Counted from the stretch's first letter, positions 7,954 through 16,190 are shown. The stretch is 34,795 nt of DNA from an uncultured Verrucomicrobiales bacterium (GCA_937944055.1 CALDZJ010000049.1:1-34795); one strand, 5' to 3'. A program made the numbers and translations. The notes: generated from the letters alone by a model not told the origin.

Positions 7954-8757
7954 GTGAAGGCCTATTTAAAGAGCGTGAAAATCTCCTTCAAAAAATTTCT
8001 AAGATCGAAAGGCGTAACACTCCTTCTCCCCATCGCCGTGATCGGCTGCGCGGCTCCAGCAGCCTATAATGCGAACACGGGCCAAGTTGAAATCCGCCAA
8101 GCAGACCCTAGCCTCATCCAGCAAGGCGAAGCCGCCTTCGCCCAGTATAAGCAGCAAACTCCCGTTTCTCGGAACTCCTCGGCCCGCGCCCGCGTGAATC
8201 GAGTGGCCGCCCGTCTCCGCCCCGTCATTAACCTACCAGGAGCGCGCTGGGAATTTGAGGTTTTTGAAGACGCCTCTGCCAATGCCTTCGCCCTTCCCGG
8301 CGGGAAAGTAGGGGTCAACACCGGCCTCTTAAATATCGCCATCACCGATGGGCAACTCGCCGCCGTTTTGGCTCATGAAATGGCCCACGTCACCGCGAAC
8401 CACGCTGCCGCGCGCATTAGAAATAATCAAACCATCGCCCTCGGTGGAGCGATTCTCGGAGCCGTTCTCGGGGCCTCAGAAGCAGGCTCTCAGATCGGGT
8501 CACTCGCCCAGAAAGGAGGGGAAATCGCCTTCGGCTTAACCTTTTCTCGCGCTCAGGAGCTAGAGGCAGATCGAGTCGGGACCATTTTTATGGCCCGTGC
8601 CGGTTATGATCCCGCAGAAGCCGTCACCCTATGGGAGCGCATGGGGGCTCAAAACCGCTCCTCCACTCCCGAGTTCCTGAGCACGCACCCCGTTAGCGCC
8701 ACCCGCATCAGAGCCTTGCAGGAATTTATGCCCGTAGCGAATGCTCAGCGCCGCTAG
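7954..8757 (+). CDS. M48-family zinc metalloprotease, lipoprotein
   Basis: An envelope metalloprotease of the BepA/LoiP type, a group that degrades misfolded outer-membrane or periplasmic proteins. The Lys-rich start, a hydrophobic stretch GVTLLLPIAVIG and a following Cys form a lipoprotein signal. The zinc motif is LAHEMAHVTANH (HExxH) and the third ligand is in QELEADRVGTIFM. A THPVSATRI segment near the end is typical of the family. Two starts are reasonable: GTG 7954, with AAAGG five bases upstream, and GTG 7975, which gives a tidier signal peptide. The longer frame back to 7861 lies over the pgsA start and is unlikely. lipA follows 58 bases on. Confidence 0.9.
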   Translation: MKAYLKSVKISFKKFLRSKGVTLLLPIAVIGCAAPAAYNANTGQVEIRQADPSLIQQGEAAFAQYKQQTPVSRNSSARARVNRVAARLRPVINLPGARWEFEVFEDASANAFALPGGKVGVNTGLLNIAITDGQLAAVLAHEMAHVTANHAAARIRNNQTIALGGAILGAVLGASEAGSQIGSLAQKGGEIAFGLTFSRAQELEADRVGTIFMARAGYDPAEAVTLWERMGAQNRSSTPEFLSTHPVSATRIRALQEFMPVANAQRR

Positions 8758-8815
8758 AAAAAAACCTCTCAGATCAGTCATTGCGTTCTGCGTCATCAGG
8801 GAGTAGGTAACGCCC

Positions 8816-9772
8816 ATGAGCGGTTGCGGTAGCGGCAGAAATTTCGGTCCTCGGATGAAGATGGACGCGTCTTTGCATCTCGAAAAAAAGCCGAGTTGGA
8901 TTAAAGTGCGCCTTCCTAATAATCCCGTCTTTTGGGATACCAAATCGATGATCAAGGATCTGAACCTGGTCACAGTTTGCGAGGAGGCACAGTGTCCCAA
9001 TCGCTGGGAATGTTGGGGGCAAGGGACTGCCACCTTCATGATCGCTGGGGAAAAATGCACCCGCGCCTGCGGCTTCTGCGCTGTTAAAACCGCCAAGCCA
9101 GATGCCCTAGAAGAAGATGAGCCCACCCGCGTGGCAGAGGCCACCAAGCGGATGAATTTGAATCACGTCGTGATCACTGCCGTAGCGCGTGATGACTTAA
9201 AAGATGGCGGAGCAGAACACTTTCAAAAAACGATCGAAGCCGTCCGCGAAACCAACCCTGGCATTATCATCGAGGTCCTCGTTCCCGACTTTAATGATAA
9301 GGATTGGGCGCTCGACCTCGTCATGAAGGCCCGGCCTCACATCTTTAACCATAACCTCGAAACGGTCGAGCGGCTCACGCCACTCGTCCGCAGCCGTGCC
9401 CAGTATGAGCGCTCACTCACCGTACTTAAAAAGGCGAAAGAAATGGCCGGCGGTATGGTCGCCACAAAGAGCGGCATCATGCTTGGCCTCGGCGAGCGCC
9501 CTGAGGAAATCGAGCAAGCGCTCGATGACTTGCGCGCCGCAAACGTCACCGTCCTAACCCTCGGCCAATACCTCCGCCCCACCCCTATGCACCTCCCAGT
9601 GGTCGAGTATGTCACGCCAGAGAAATTCGATGAATGGAAAGAGGTCGCCTTGGCGAAGGGCTTCCGCCATGTCGCCAGTGGCCCCCTCGTTCGCAGCTCT
9701 TATCATGCCGCTGACTTTAAGCCGGAAGAAGATGTCCTCGAGGCCATTGCCGCAGACCTCGCTGCGACTTAA
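8816..9772 (+). CDS. lipA: Lipoyl synthase
   Basis: A radical-SAM enzyme that inserts two sulfurs into protein-bound octanoate to make lipoyl groups. The auxiliary cluster cysteines are C55, C60 and C66 (CEEAQC then WEC). The radical-SAM cysteines are C81, C85 and C88 in CTRACGFC. The C-terminal RSSYHA contains the serine that ligates the auxiliary cluster. Length 318 is normal. The ATG at 8816 has an AGGT seven bases upstream; an ATG at 8855 would drop 13 residues. The lipoate-dependent enzyme subunit lpdA lies 16 kb away and lipB is not in the window. Its stop overlaps the convergent gene on the self-complementary bases TTAA. Confidence 0.96.
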   Translation: MSGCGSGRNFGPRMKMDASLHLEKKPSWIKVRLPNNPVFWDTKSMIKDLNLVTVCEEAQCPNRWECWGQGTATFMIAGEKCTRACGFCAVKTAKPDALEEDEPTRVAEATKRMNLNHVVITAVARDDLKDGGAEHFQKTIEAVRETNPGIIIEVLVPDFNDKDWALDLVMKARPHIFNHNLETVERLTPLVRSRAQYERSLTVLKKAKEMAGGMVATKSGIMLGLGERPEEIEQALDDLRAANVTVLTLGQYLRPTPMHLPVVEYVTPEKFDEWKEVALAKGFRHVASGPLVRSSYHAADFKPEEDVLEAIAADLAAT

Positions 9773-10833
9773 TCCCGCTCCACCACCGCAACGCGCAGGA
9801 ACTTCCTCCGCTCCTCCGCCCGCACCGTAATCTCCTCCGTGAGAGAATCACCAAAGCGAAACGCGCTTTGCCCATTCAGCATCGCCGTCTCTGGCACCCG
9901 TTCCCAGCCGGAAAGATCGTCTGACCACTGGATTTCAAAATCCCCCGCAGCCAGCCCAGCACCCACCTCTAAAGTCACCCCACGCGGTGAGAAGCGAAAG
10001 AGCTGCTCCGGCACGCTCTCCCGATCAAATCCCAGTGCGAACAAAATAAAATTTGGCGAAGCAGGAGCCAGATCGAATCCTCCCTCTCTTCCCGCACTAT
10101 CCCTCCCGAGCAGCACACCCTCGCGCTCCGCCCAGCTCGCAAAGTCCGGCACCTCGATAAAGGTTTCACCCCTCGCCTTCACATGACCTTCCGCCCGAAT
10201 GCTCGCCGTGATCGGAGCATCCTCCAGCTGGATCTCTTGATCAATCTCAGCCGGCAGCTCGATGGAGACTTGGAAAAAAACCCGGCGCCCCTCGATGCGC
10301 CCTCGCACGATCGTGACTGTCCCGCGGCCCTTCCCTTGCCCCGTAAACCCCTCCTCGCTGAAATCGAAATCCACCTCCTCGAAGCCCGTAATGATCGAGC
10401 CCGCCCGCCCACTCAAGCGGCCCTCATTCATCGTCACCTCATGCTGCGAGGCTTCAAATTCCCCGCTTTCCAAATCCACCCGCCCAGGAGGAGTGGTGGT
10501 CATCGCCGAAAAGCCCAGCCCCACTCCCGTGAAGTCATAAGCTGCTAAAAAGTTCCCTCCAGCGAGTGTGATGTCAGAACCCGCAATATCCGCCGACAGC
10601 ACCGTGAACTCATCCGTTCGCAGCACCCTTGATTCCGGAAAAAGATTCACCCGCGCCACCATCGTCCCCGAGACCGCTGAAACGTCACGAGCATTTCCGA
10701 TATCTGTCCTTAGATCGATTGTGATCTCATTAAAGCCCACCTCCTCTACCAAGTTCAGAGTCATTTCCCGGCTCACCTGCCCCCAGGCAGAAAGCATTCC
10801 TACGCAAAGAAGAATGACCAAAGCCCCGAACAC
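9769..10833 (-). CDS. Secreted protein of unknown function with Verrucomicrobia-type C-terminal module
   Basis: A 354-residue exported protein starting at GTG 10833. Residues 2-18 are a signal peptide with likely cleavage after AWG. The middle (about 20-240) is rich in beta-strand patterns of alternating hydrophobic residues and lacks cysteines after the signal. The C-terminal 100 residues contain ASPNFILFALGFD and a later FEIQWSDDLSGWERV. This pair is reminiscent of a module found at the ends of many secreted proteins of Verrucomicrobia and Planctomycetes and often linked to surface attachment or export. No catalytic motif is seen. It stands alone, convergent with lipA by a four-base overlap and divergent from the DUF445 gene. 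Confidence 0.72.
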   Translation of the reverse strand: MFGALVILLCVGMLSAWGQVSREMTLNLVEEVGFNEITIDLRTDIGNARDVSAVSGTMVARVNLFPESRVLRTDEFTVLSADIAGSDITLAGGNFLAAYDFTGVGLGFSAMTTTPPGRVDLESGEFEASQHEVTMNEGRLSGRAGSIITGFEEVDFDFSEEGFTGQGKGRGTVTIVRGRIEGRRVFFQVSIELPAEIDQEIQLEDAPITASIRAEGHVKARGETFIEVPDFASWAEREGVLLGRDSAGREGGFDLAPASPNFILFALGFDRESVPEQLFRFSPRGVTLEVGAGLAAGDFEIQWSDDLSGWERVPETAMLNGQSAFRFGDSLTEEITVRAEERRKFLRVAVVERD

Positions 10834-10896
10834 GCCGCAGTCTAATCGGAGCTTCGCCGCCTTGCGAATGATTTCTCATCGTCCACAATCCCCCCA

Positions 10897-12153
10897 GTGA
10901 CTCACTCCCAGAACCCCTCCCTGCGGAAAATGCGCCGCATCGCAAGCGGCCTTCTAGCCCTCATGGCCGGCCTCTATATCCTCGCAAGATCTTGCGAGGG
11001 GCAGAGTGACGCTTGGCCATGGGTCCGCGCCTTTGCAGAAGCCGCCGTCGTAGGCGGCCTCGCTGATTGGTTCGCCGTCACCGCCCTCTTCCGCCACCCC
11101 CTAGGCCTCCCCATCCCCCACACCGCCATCGTCCGGAAAGAGAAGCGGCGCATTGGCAGCGCCGTCGCCTCATTCATGCGTAAGAGCTTCCTCACCCCAG
11201 ACGAGGTTCGCCGCCAATGGCACCATTTCCGCCCCCTTCAAAAAGCCAGCGCGCACCTTTCCCAGCCTGACCATGCCCGCCAATCCCTCCACTGGATCCT
11301 CCATCGCATTCCCCAGCTCCTCAGCCCGAGTGATCGCCAAAAGTTCTCGCAGCTCCTCGCCTCTGGCATCCGTCACGGAGCCTCCGCCCTTCCCATCGCC
11401 CGCATCATCACCATCCTCTTACAGGGATTTTTAAAGAGCCCCAGCAAGCGCAGCCTCCTCGCCCCACTGCTCGCTCGCCTCGGCCAAAGCGTCGCCACAA
11501 ATCGCGACTGGGTCATGCATGAAGCCAGCAAAACCACCAAGCCCACCAAGCTCAAAATCTTAGACTTCCTCAACCAGACCGCCGCTGCCGCCGTCTCCGG
11601 AAAAGCGGTCGAGAAATTCTCCTCCCAGCTCACCGCCGCCAGCCAAGACCATAGCCACCCCCTTTATGAAAAGATCGAGGAAGCCCTACGGGAAACCGCT
11701 GCCGAGCTCCAAGCGGGTAAAACCACCCCATGGGAGAGTTTAAAAGAAAGCATCATTCACGATCCTCAAACCCTCCACACCCTCCAAGAACTCGCCGAGA
11801 AATCCCTCCAACTCCTCGCTGATCATAGCCAAGAACTCGCAGCAAACGGCCAGCTCGAGCACTGGACCCGGGCGCTCTCCAGCTCCGCCCAGCAGCTCGC
11901 CCAAGATCCACCCCGTCTCCTCGCCCTCGAGAAGAAAGCAGGGGAACTGCTTGCCACCTTCACCGAGCAATCAGGACCCCACCTCGAGGCCCTCATCAAC
12001 CGCACGGTCGATAGCTGGGAAGCAGACGAGCTCATCGAACGCATTGAAGACCAAGTCGGCCCAGATCTCCAATTCATCAGAGTCAATGGCACCCTCATCG
12101 GCGGGCTCGTGGGCCTCCTCCTTCACGGCCTAGGACTCCTCATCTGGGGCTAA
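10897..12153 (+). CDS. DUF445 family membrane protein
   Basis: A 418-residue protein of the DUF445 (YjiN-like) family. Recognition rests on the N-terminal helix followed by [38 protein letters not shown], the family hallmark, at about residues 46-83. It also rests on a closing hydrophobic helix [19 protein letters not shown] at the C-terminus. The long middle is amphipathic and predicted helical, probably outside the bilayer. The family has no settled biochemical role. The GTG at 10897 is the first start; an ATG at 10930 would give 407 residues and still keep the first helix. A perfect 20-base palindrome sits in the coding sequence of that helix's end. Confidence 0.88.
   Translation: MTHSQNPSLRKMRRIASGLLALMAGLYILARSCEGQSDAWPWVRAFAEAAVVGGLADWFAVTALFRHPLGLPIPHTAIVRKEKRRIGSAVASFMRKSFLTPDEVRRQWHHFRPLQKASAHLSQPDHARQSLHWILHRIPQLLSPSDRQKFSQLLASGIRHGASALPIARIITILLQGFLKSPSKRSLLAPLLARLGQSVATNRDWVMHEASKTTKPTKLKILDFLNQTAAAAVSGKAVEKFSSQLTAASQDHSHPLYEKIEEALRETAAELQAGKTTPWESLKESIIHDPQTLHTLQELAEKSLQLLADHSQELAANGQLEHWTRALSSSAQQLAQDPPRLLALEKKAGELLATFTEQSGPHLEALINRTVDSWEADELIERIEDQVGPDLQFIRVNGTLIGGLVGLLLHGLGLLIWG
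10980..10999. repeat. Perfect 20-bp palindrome inside the DUF445 gene
   Basis: The ten bases CCTCGCAAGA are followed at once by their reverse complement TCTTGCGAGG. The site encodes the residues LARSCEG just after the first membrane helix. A gap-free 10+10 palindrome is rare by chance in a sequence of this size. Confidence 0.8.
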
Positions 12154-12209
12154 AAAAATCCCCCTCCGTCCGGACTCCAAAAATTAAAACGACTCAATTG
12201 AACACTTTT

Positions 12210-12238
12210 TGCTTCCATGAACACTGTTCATCTGATCT
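12210..12238 (+). promoter_or_regulatory. LexA-box-like operator region of recA
   Basis: The Verrucomicrobia LexA motif is reported as TGTTC-N4-GAACA. Two diverged matches, each 8 of 10, lie here back to back: TGCTTCCATGAACA (12210-12223) and TGTTCATCTGATCT (12225-12238). The perfect half sites GAACA and TGTTC meet to form the palindrome TGAACACTGTTCA (12218-12230). The position 35-63 bases before the recA ATG fits SOS control. Binding is inferred, and neither match is perfect. Confidence 0.5.
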
Positions 12239-12272
12239 TATTTCTCCCACATTAATAAGACCTAATATTGCC

Positions 12273-13355
12273 ATGAGTAATACGACCGCTAAAACTGCCG
12301 CCATGTCCGAAAAGAAAGAGAAAGCTCCCTCCTCCGCCGCCGCCGCCAAAGGAGATGACAAGCTCGCCGCCGCTCGCAAAAAGAACCTCGATCTTGCCAT
12401 CACCGCGATCCAAAAAGACTTCGGTGAATCCGCCATCATGCGTCTCGGTGATGACAAGCGGATGGACGTCGAAAGCATCCCCACCGGGAATCTCCTCATC
12501 GACCGGGCTCTCGGAGTTGGCGGTTTCCCTCGTGGCCGCATCGTCGAGGTCTTCGGCCCAGAATCCTCCGGTAAAACCACCCTGACCCTCACCGTCATCG
12601 CTCAAGCTCAAAAAGCCGGCGGCCTCGCCGCCTTCATCGATGTCGAGCATGCCCTAGATCCCCAATACGCTCGCCGCCTCGGAGTCAATCTTGATGACCT
12701 CCTCGTCTCCCAACCCTCCTCCGGAGAAGAAGCCCTCCAAATTGTCGAAACCCTCGTCCGCTCAAACGCCATCGACGTCGTCGTGCTAGACTCCGTCGCC
12801 GCTCTCGTCACCAAGCAAGAACTCGCCGGTGAAATCGGCGACTCCACCGTAGGCACCCAAGCACGCCTCATGAGTGCCGCCATGCGAAAGCTCACTGGCT
12901 TCATTTCAAAAGCCCGCACCACCTGCATCTTCACCAACCAAATTCGCGAGAAAATTGGCGTCATGTTCGGCAGCCCAGAAACCACCCCCGGCGGGCGAGC
13001 CCTTAAATTCTTCTCCTCCGTTCGCGTAGACATCCGCCGCATCGGCCAGATTAAAGCCACTGATGGGACCGTCACCGGCAGCCGGACAAAAGTAAAAATT
13101 GTCAAAAACAAAGTCGCCTCCCCCTTCAGAGATGCCGAATTCGACATCATGTATAACGAAGGCATCTCCTCAGTCGGCTCCCTCATCGACCTCGCCCAAG
13201 AATTCGACATCATCCAAAAGCGCGGAAGCTGGTTCAGCTACGACGGCGCCCAACTCGGCCAAGGCCGTGACGCCACTAAAACCGCCCTCAAAGAAGACGA
13301 GAAGCTCTACCTAGAAATCGAGGAAAAAGTAAAAGCCGAGATGGCAGAAAAATAG
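12273..13355 (+). CDS. recA: Recombinase RecA
   Basis: RecA forms filaments on single-stranded DNA, drives homologous recombination and triggers LexA self-cleavage. Walker [10 protein letters not shown] is at residues 95-103. [10 protein letters not shown] (Walker B), the L2 loop region [22 protein letters not shown] with [11 protein letters not shown], and the C-terminal helical region are all in place. The ATG at 12273 gives 360 residues. An Ala/Lys/Ser-rich extension of about 30 residues precedes the usual N-terminus, and an ATG at 12303 would shorten it. The frame open from 12198 covers the operator region and is not the start. The gene is monocistronic and converges on pheS. Confidence 0.97.
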   Translation: MSNTTAKTAAMSEKKEKAPSSAAAAKGDDKLAAARKKNLDLAITAIQKDFGESAIMRLGDDKRMDVESIPTGNLLIDRALGVGGFPRGRIVEVFGPESSGKTTLTLTVIAQAQKAGGLAAFIDVEHALDPQYARRLGVNLDDLLVSQPSSGEEALQIVETLVRSNAIDVVVLDSVAALVTKQELAGEIGDSTVGTQARLMSAAMRKLTGFISKARTTCIFTNQIREKIGVMFGSPETTPGGRALKFFSSVRVDIRRIGQIKATDGTVTGSRTKVKIVKNKVASPFRDAEFDIMYNEGISSVGSLIDLAQEFDIIQKRGSWFSYDGAQLGQGRDATKTALKEDEKLYLEIEEKVKAEMAEK

Positions 13356-13400
13356 CCCAGCTCGAGCGAAAGAAGCAGGACACTCCTCCCCTTTTTTTAC

Positions 13401-13445
13401 GAGGCGCACCGCCTCTAGGAATTTCTTAAAGGGAATTTCTAGAGG
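13401..13445. terminator. Strong hairpins between convergent recA and pheS
   Basis: A 14-bp stem (13412-13425 with 13432-13445, two G-U pairs, loop TTAAAG) overlaps a second hairpin, GAGGCG/CGCCTC with a three-base loop (13401-13415). The two are mutually exclusive. Neither strand has a T run directly after the stem, so termination would be atypical. A T run lies upstream at about 13392-13398. Confidence 0.45.
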
Positions 13446-13447
13446 AG

Positions 13448-13478
13448 CTGGCTAGGCGAACTGGCTAGGCGAACTGGC
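13448..13478. repeat. 13-bp tandem duplication spanning the pheS stop
   Basis: CTGGCTAGGCGAA occurs twice in tandem (13448-13460 and 13461-13473), followed by the first five bases of a third copy. On the minus strand each full copy contains a TAG. The first one met is the pheS stop (13467-13465), so the second copy lies just outside the gene. Confidence 0.85.
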
Positions 13479-14481
13479 GGAGAAAGCGGGTGTCATTCTC
13501 GATGAGAAGTCGGATGTCTTTGATGCCGTATTGGATCATGGCGAGACGATCTAGGCCCATCCCGAAGGCGTAACCGGTGAGCTTGGTGGGATCGAAGGCT
13601 TGATCTCCGCGGCTCTCATTAATGGCGCTGAAGACCGCAGGATCGACCATGCCACAACCGGCCACCTCAATCCATTTTGGTTCTTCGCCTTTGACCTGAA
13701 GTTTCACATCGATCTCAAAGGAAGGCTCGGTGAAGGGGAAGAAGTGAGGGCGGAAACGCACTTCCGTCTTGTCGCCAAACATCGCACGGTAGAAAAACTC
13801 TAAAGTCCCTTTGAGGTCAGAAAGGCGGACATCGGAGTCCACGTAGAGGCCCTCTAGTTGATTAAAGACAGAGAGGTGAGTCGCATCGATCTCATCACGA
13901 CGGTAAGCGGAGCCGGGGGCGATGATTTTGATGGGTGGCTCCTGCTTTTCCATGGTGCGGACTTGCACAGAGGAAGTATGTGTGCGGAGGAGCTTGCCGG
14001 AGTCGAAGTAGAAGGTATCAGAGTCGTTACGAGCGGGGTGATCAGCAGGAGTGTTGAGGGCGTCGAAGCAATGGAACTCGGTTTCGATCTCGGGGCCATC
14101 GGCGAGGGCGAAGCCCAGACGGCGGAGAATCTGGATCGCGCGGTCTTTCACGATGCTGAGGGGATGCAGCGCGCCCACCGGGAGTTCGCGTGCAGGCATG
14201 GTCACATCTAGGCTCGCAATGGAGGCCGCATCGGCCGCATCTTGGAGCTTTTGTTTGCTGGCATCGAGGGCAGCATTGATGGCAGTGCGGGCGGTATTGA
14301 GAGCGGCGCCGAGCTTCGGTTTCTCTTCGTTGGAGAGATTGCGCATCTCGCCGGCAAGGGCGTTGAGAGGGGATTTTTTGCCGAGGAATTTGACGCGGGC
14401 GTCTTCGAGCGCGGCTTCGGTGGAGGCAGCTTCGATTGCGGCGAGGGCCTCGGTCTGGATTTGGGCGGCTTGCTCGGTCAT
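13465..14481 (-). CDS. pheS: Phenylalanine-tRNA ligase alpha subunit
   Basis: The alpha chain of the tetrameric class II enzyme that charges tRNA-Phe. The N-terminal coiled coil (about residues 1-85) binds tRNA. The catalytic core has the class II motifs: HPLSIVKDRAIQILRRLGF, DADH-like region NTPADHPARNDSDTFYF, LLRTHTSSVQVR, FRPHFFPFTEPS and GYAFGMGLDRLAMI. Length 338 is normal and the end FLRQFA fits the family. The beta-subunit gene pheT, usually directly downstream, is not here: the gene is followed by convergent recA. Start ATG at 14481. Upstream, 176 bases without a gene separate it from an unknown membrane protein. Confidence 0.97.
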   Translation of the reverse strand: MTEQAAQIQTEALAAIEAASTEAALEDARVKFLGKKSPLNALAGEMRNLSNEEKPKLGAALNTARTAINAALDASKQKLQDAADAASIASLDVTMPARELPVGALHPLSIVKDRAIQILRRLGFALADGPEIETEFHCFDALNTPADHPARNDSDTFYFDSGKLLRTHTSSVQVRTMEKQEPPIKIIAPGSAYRRDEIDATHLSVFNQLEGLYVDSDVRLSDLKGTLEFFYRAMFGDKTEVRFRPHFFPFTEPSFEIDVKLQVKGEEPKWIEVAGCGMVDPAVFSAINESRGDQAFDPTKLTGYAFGMGLDRLAMIQYGIKDIRLLIENDTRFLRQFA

Positions 14482-14620
14482 GGGTTTGGAGTAATGGGAG
14501 TTTTAAGATTGGTCAAGGGGAAGGGTTTTTTTGGGGCTGGTTAGGTTTGCGGGGTGATGCAGGTTGCAGGATACAGGCTGGGAGCTGCCGCTCCGAGTTT
14601 GGTGATGGAGATTTTTGGTG

Positions 14621-14690
14621 GGGGTGACCTAGCGATTAGCTTTTAGCGGTTGGCTTTTTAAAGAGAAGCTTCGCTTCGGGGGTTTTGGGT
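14621..14690 (+). repeat. Dispersed intergenic repeat, copy A (short form)
   Basis: This shares with copy B (15266-15362), in the same orientation, the blocks GACCTAGCGATT, GCTTTTAGC, GCGGTTGG and GAAGCTTCGCTTCGGGG, in the same order. It lacks about 27 bases of copy B. It overlaps the last codons of the 14658 gene, supplying PRSEASL and the stop. Confidence 0.75.
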
Positions 14691-15182
14691 CGATTCTTCT
14701 TCACAGCGTGTTAGTTTTTTGGCCCATATCCTAGCTGTTCCAATGAGAGCAGCTCCAGCAAGGAGGGTGAGGATGCTTTCGATCAGATTGTAATAGGATG
14801 GAGCAGATTCTTGATGGAAGCCGTAGTCGGGGGATTTGCTTACGATGAAGAAATGCGTCCAAGAAAAGACGTTGGCGAATGAACTTAAGATGAAATAGGT
14901 TCCGAGCCCGACGAAGGTTGTGGCGTAGAGTTGGTGTAAGGTGACTCCATTGAGATCTACTTTTTGATCGATGCCATTCGTGAGAAAGCGGCAGATGATG
15001 GGTGCAAGAAACCAAAAAATAATTCCCGCGGTAAAGTAGATGAGAGAAGGAATGAGGTAATGGGCTTCGAGTGGGCTCACATCCGATAGGAAAATCGTCG
15101 AGCCGATTTGGGAAAAACTTCTGATGAGCCAAGTGAGGGCGAAGAGACGGAGCAAAATTTGGGCGATTGCAGAGGCTGGCAT
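14658..15182 (-). CDS. Four-helix membrane protein of unknown function between rplT and pheS
   Basis: A 174-residue protein starting MPASAIAQILLRLFALTWL. Hydrophobic segments lie at about residues 5-22, 44-65, 86-108 and 132-150. The short C-terminal tail TRCEEESTQNPRSEASL comes from the copy A repeat that contains its stop. I do not recognise the family. It sits on the same strand inside what is usually a contiguous rpmI-rplT-pheS cluster, and is bracketed by two direct copies of an intergenic repeat. A terminator separates it from rplT. This looks like an inserted gene, though base usage does not differ clearly from its surroundings. Start ATG at 15182. Confidence 0.7.
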   Translation of the reverse strand: MPASAIAQILLRLFALTWLIRSFSQIGSTIFLSDVSPLEAHYLIPSLIYFTAGIIFWFLAPIICRFLTNGIDQKVDLNGVTLHQLYATTFVGLGTYFILSSFANVFSWTHFFIVSKSPDYGFHQESAPSYYNLIESILTLLAGAALIGTARIWAKKLTRCEEESTQNPRSEASL

Positions 15183-15265
15183 TGGGTATTGATTAAGGGA
15201 GTTGGGAGAGATTGGTCAATGACAGAGAGAGGCGTGGTGGGTTTTGGAGTGGGTTGGATGGTAAG

Positions 15266-15362
15266 GGGGGCGACCTAGCGATTGGCTTTTAGCTTTTAGC
15301 GGTTGGTTTTTAGCTCTTGGCGGTTCGCTTTTGGGAGCGAAGCTTCGCTTCGGGGTCTTGGG
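15266..15362 (+). repeat. Dispersed intergenic repeat, copy B (long form)
   Basis: The longer partner of copy A. It is internally repetitive: TTTTAGC-type words alternate with GGTTGG or GGTTCG words. It ends in a palindromic core AGCGAAGCTTCGCT (15336-15349) that could form a hairpin. It lies 84 bases upstream of the start of the 14658 gene. Confidence 0.75.
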
Positions 15363-15398
15363 CTTGGTTGGGGGTAAGCGGGTAAAAGCCCACTCTCC

Positions 15399-15432
15399 AA
15401 AAAAATGACCGCATCCTTGCGGATGCGGTCAT
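15399..15432 (-). terminator. Rho-independent terminator of rpmI-rplT
   Basis: A perfect 12-bp stem (ATGACCGCATCC and its complement, loop of four) is followed on the minus strand by seven T. It begins 27 bases after the rplT stop. This is the clearest terminator in the window together with the one at 20730. Confidence 0.93.
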
Positions 15433-15458
15433 GGAAGTTATTTATCAGCGGGGCTGAT

Positions 15459-15827
15459 TTAAGCAGCCTTCTTTTCGAGGGCTGATTTAGCCTGTGCGAC
15501 GATGGAGGAGAAGGCACTTGCATCAACTACGGCGAGGTCTGCGAGGACTTTGCGGTCGAGTTCGATGTTGGCGGCCTTGAGACCTTCAATGAAGCGGGAG
15601 TAGGTCATTTCCTCAGCACGGACAGCAGCGGAGATGCGCTGAATCCAGAGACGGCGGAATTGGCCTTTGCGCTTTTTACGGTCGCGGTATTCGTATTGAC
15701 GGGCTTTGTAGACGGCATCTTTCGCGTAGCGGTAAAGCTTGGAACGGAAGCCGCGGAATCCTTTGGCACGGAGAAGGACGCGCTTACGGCGCTTCCGACT
15801 GGCAGGACTGTTAGTTGCTCTTGGCAT
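15459..15827 (-). CDS. rplT: 50S ribosomal protein L20
   Basis: An early assembly protein of the large subunit that binds 23S rRNA and in many bacteria represses its own operon. At 122 residues it has the normal length. It shows the basic N-terminal extension ([48 protein letters not shown]) and the globular end [23 protein letters not shown]. It lies 144 bases after rpmI on the same strand and ends at a strong terminator, so the downstream membrane gene and pheS are probably transcribed separately. Start ATG at 15827, with only A-rich sequence before it. Confidence 0.98.
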   Translation of the reverse strand: MPRATNSPASRKRRKRVLLRAKGFRGFRSKLYRYAKDAVYKARQYEYRDRKKRKGQFRRLWIQRISAAVRAEEMTYSRFIEGLKAANIELDRKVLADLAVVDASAFSSIVAQAKSALEKKAA

Positions 15828-15894
15828 TGTTTCTTTTTTGGTGAACGGGTCGTTTGGTTTCTAATTCACTCCGATAGTCTCACACGTTCGTTGT

Positions 15895-15964
15895 CCTTCC
15901 GAGGAAGGCTGGCTATCTAGAGGCCGCCCATTTTGTAGGCGAGGGCATCGTGCACGTATGCACG
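15895..15964 (-). promoter_or_regulatory. Hairpins in the rpmI-rplT spacer
   Basis: The 144-base spacer, unusually long for this pair, holds two perfect inverted repeats. CCTTCCGAGGAAGG is at 15895-15908, and CGTGCA/TGCACG around CGTA is at 15949-15964. They could be part of an L20-dependent control element or a processing site; that is speculation. Confidence 0.3.
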
Positions 15965-15971
15965 GTAAGAT

Positions 15972-16181
15972 TTACTTCATGAGAAGATTTCTCTTCACGT
16001 TTGTAATATCTGCGTCGGAGACAAGCGTCGCTTTACCCAGCATTCTTTTCCGTTTCCGGTTTTTCTTCTGGAGGATGTGACGTTTTCCCTGTTTACGGCG
16101 CAGAATCTTACCGGTGCCAGTTACTTTAAAGCGTTTGGCGACGGACGATCTGGTTTTGGACTTGCAAGCTTTGCGGGCCAT
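15972..16181 (-). CDS. rpmI: 50S ribosomal protein L35
   Basis: A small basic large-subunit protein of 69 residues. The start [20 protein letters not shown], the core [20 protein letters not shown] and the ending NVKRNLL are as in the family. A Cys at residue 6 replaces the more common residue there, without obvious consequence. It leads a two-gene unit with rplT. infC, which usually precedes it, is absent; the divergent asnS lies 232 bases away. Confidence 0.97.
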   Translation of the reverse strand: MARKACKSKTRSSVAKRFKVTGTGKILRRKQGKRHILQKKNRKRKRMLGKATLVSDADITNVKRNLLMK

Positions 16182-16190
16182 GGGAGCGGC

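Noticed and set aside
12198-12272. recA start at TTG 12198
   Set aside because: The added residues include Cys/His clusters unlike RecA and would cover the operator region; the ATG at 12273 fits.
15296-15526. 76-codon minus-strand frame after rplT
   Set aside because: It runs through the rplT end, a terminator hairpin and a non-coding repeat out of frame; nothing supports translation.
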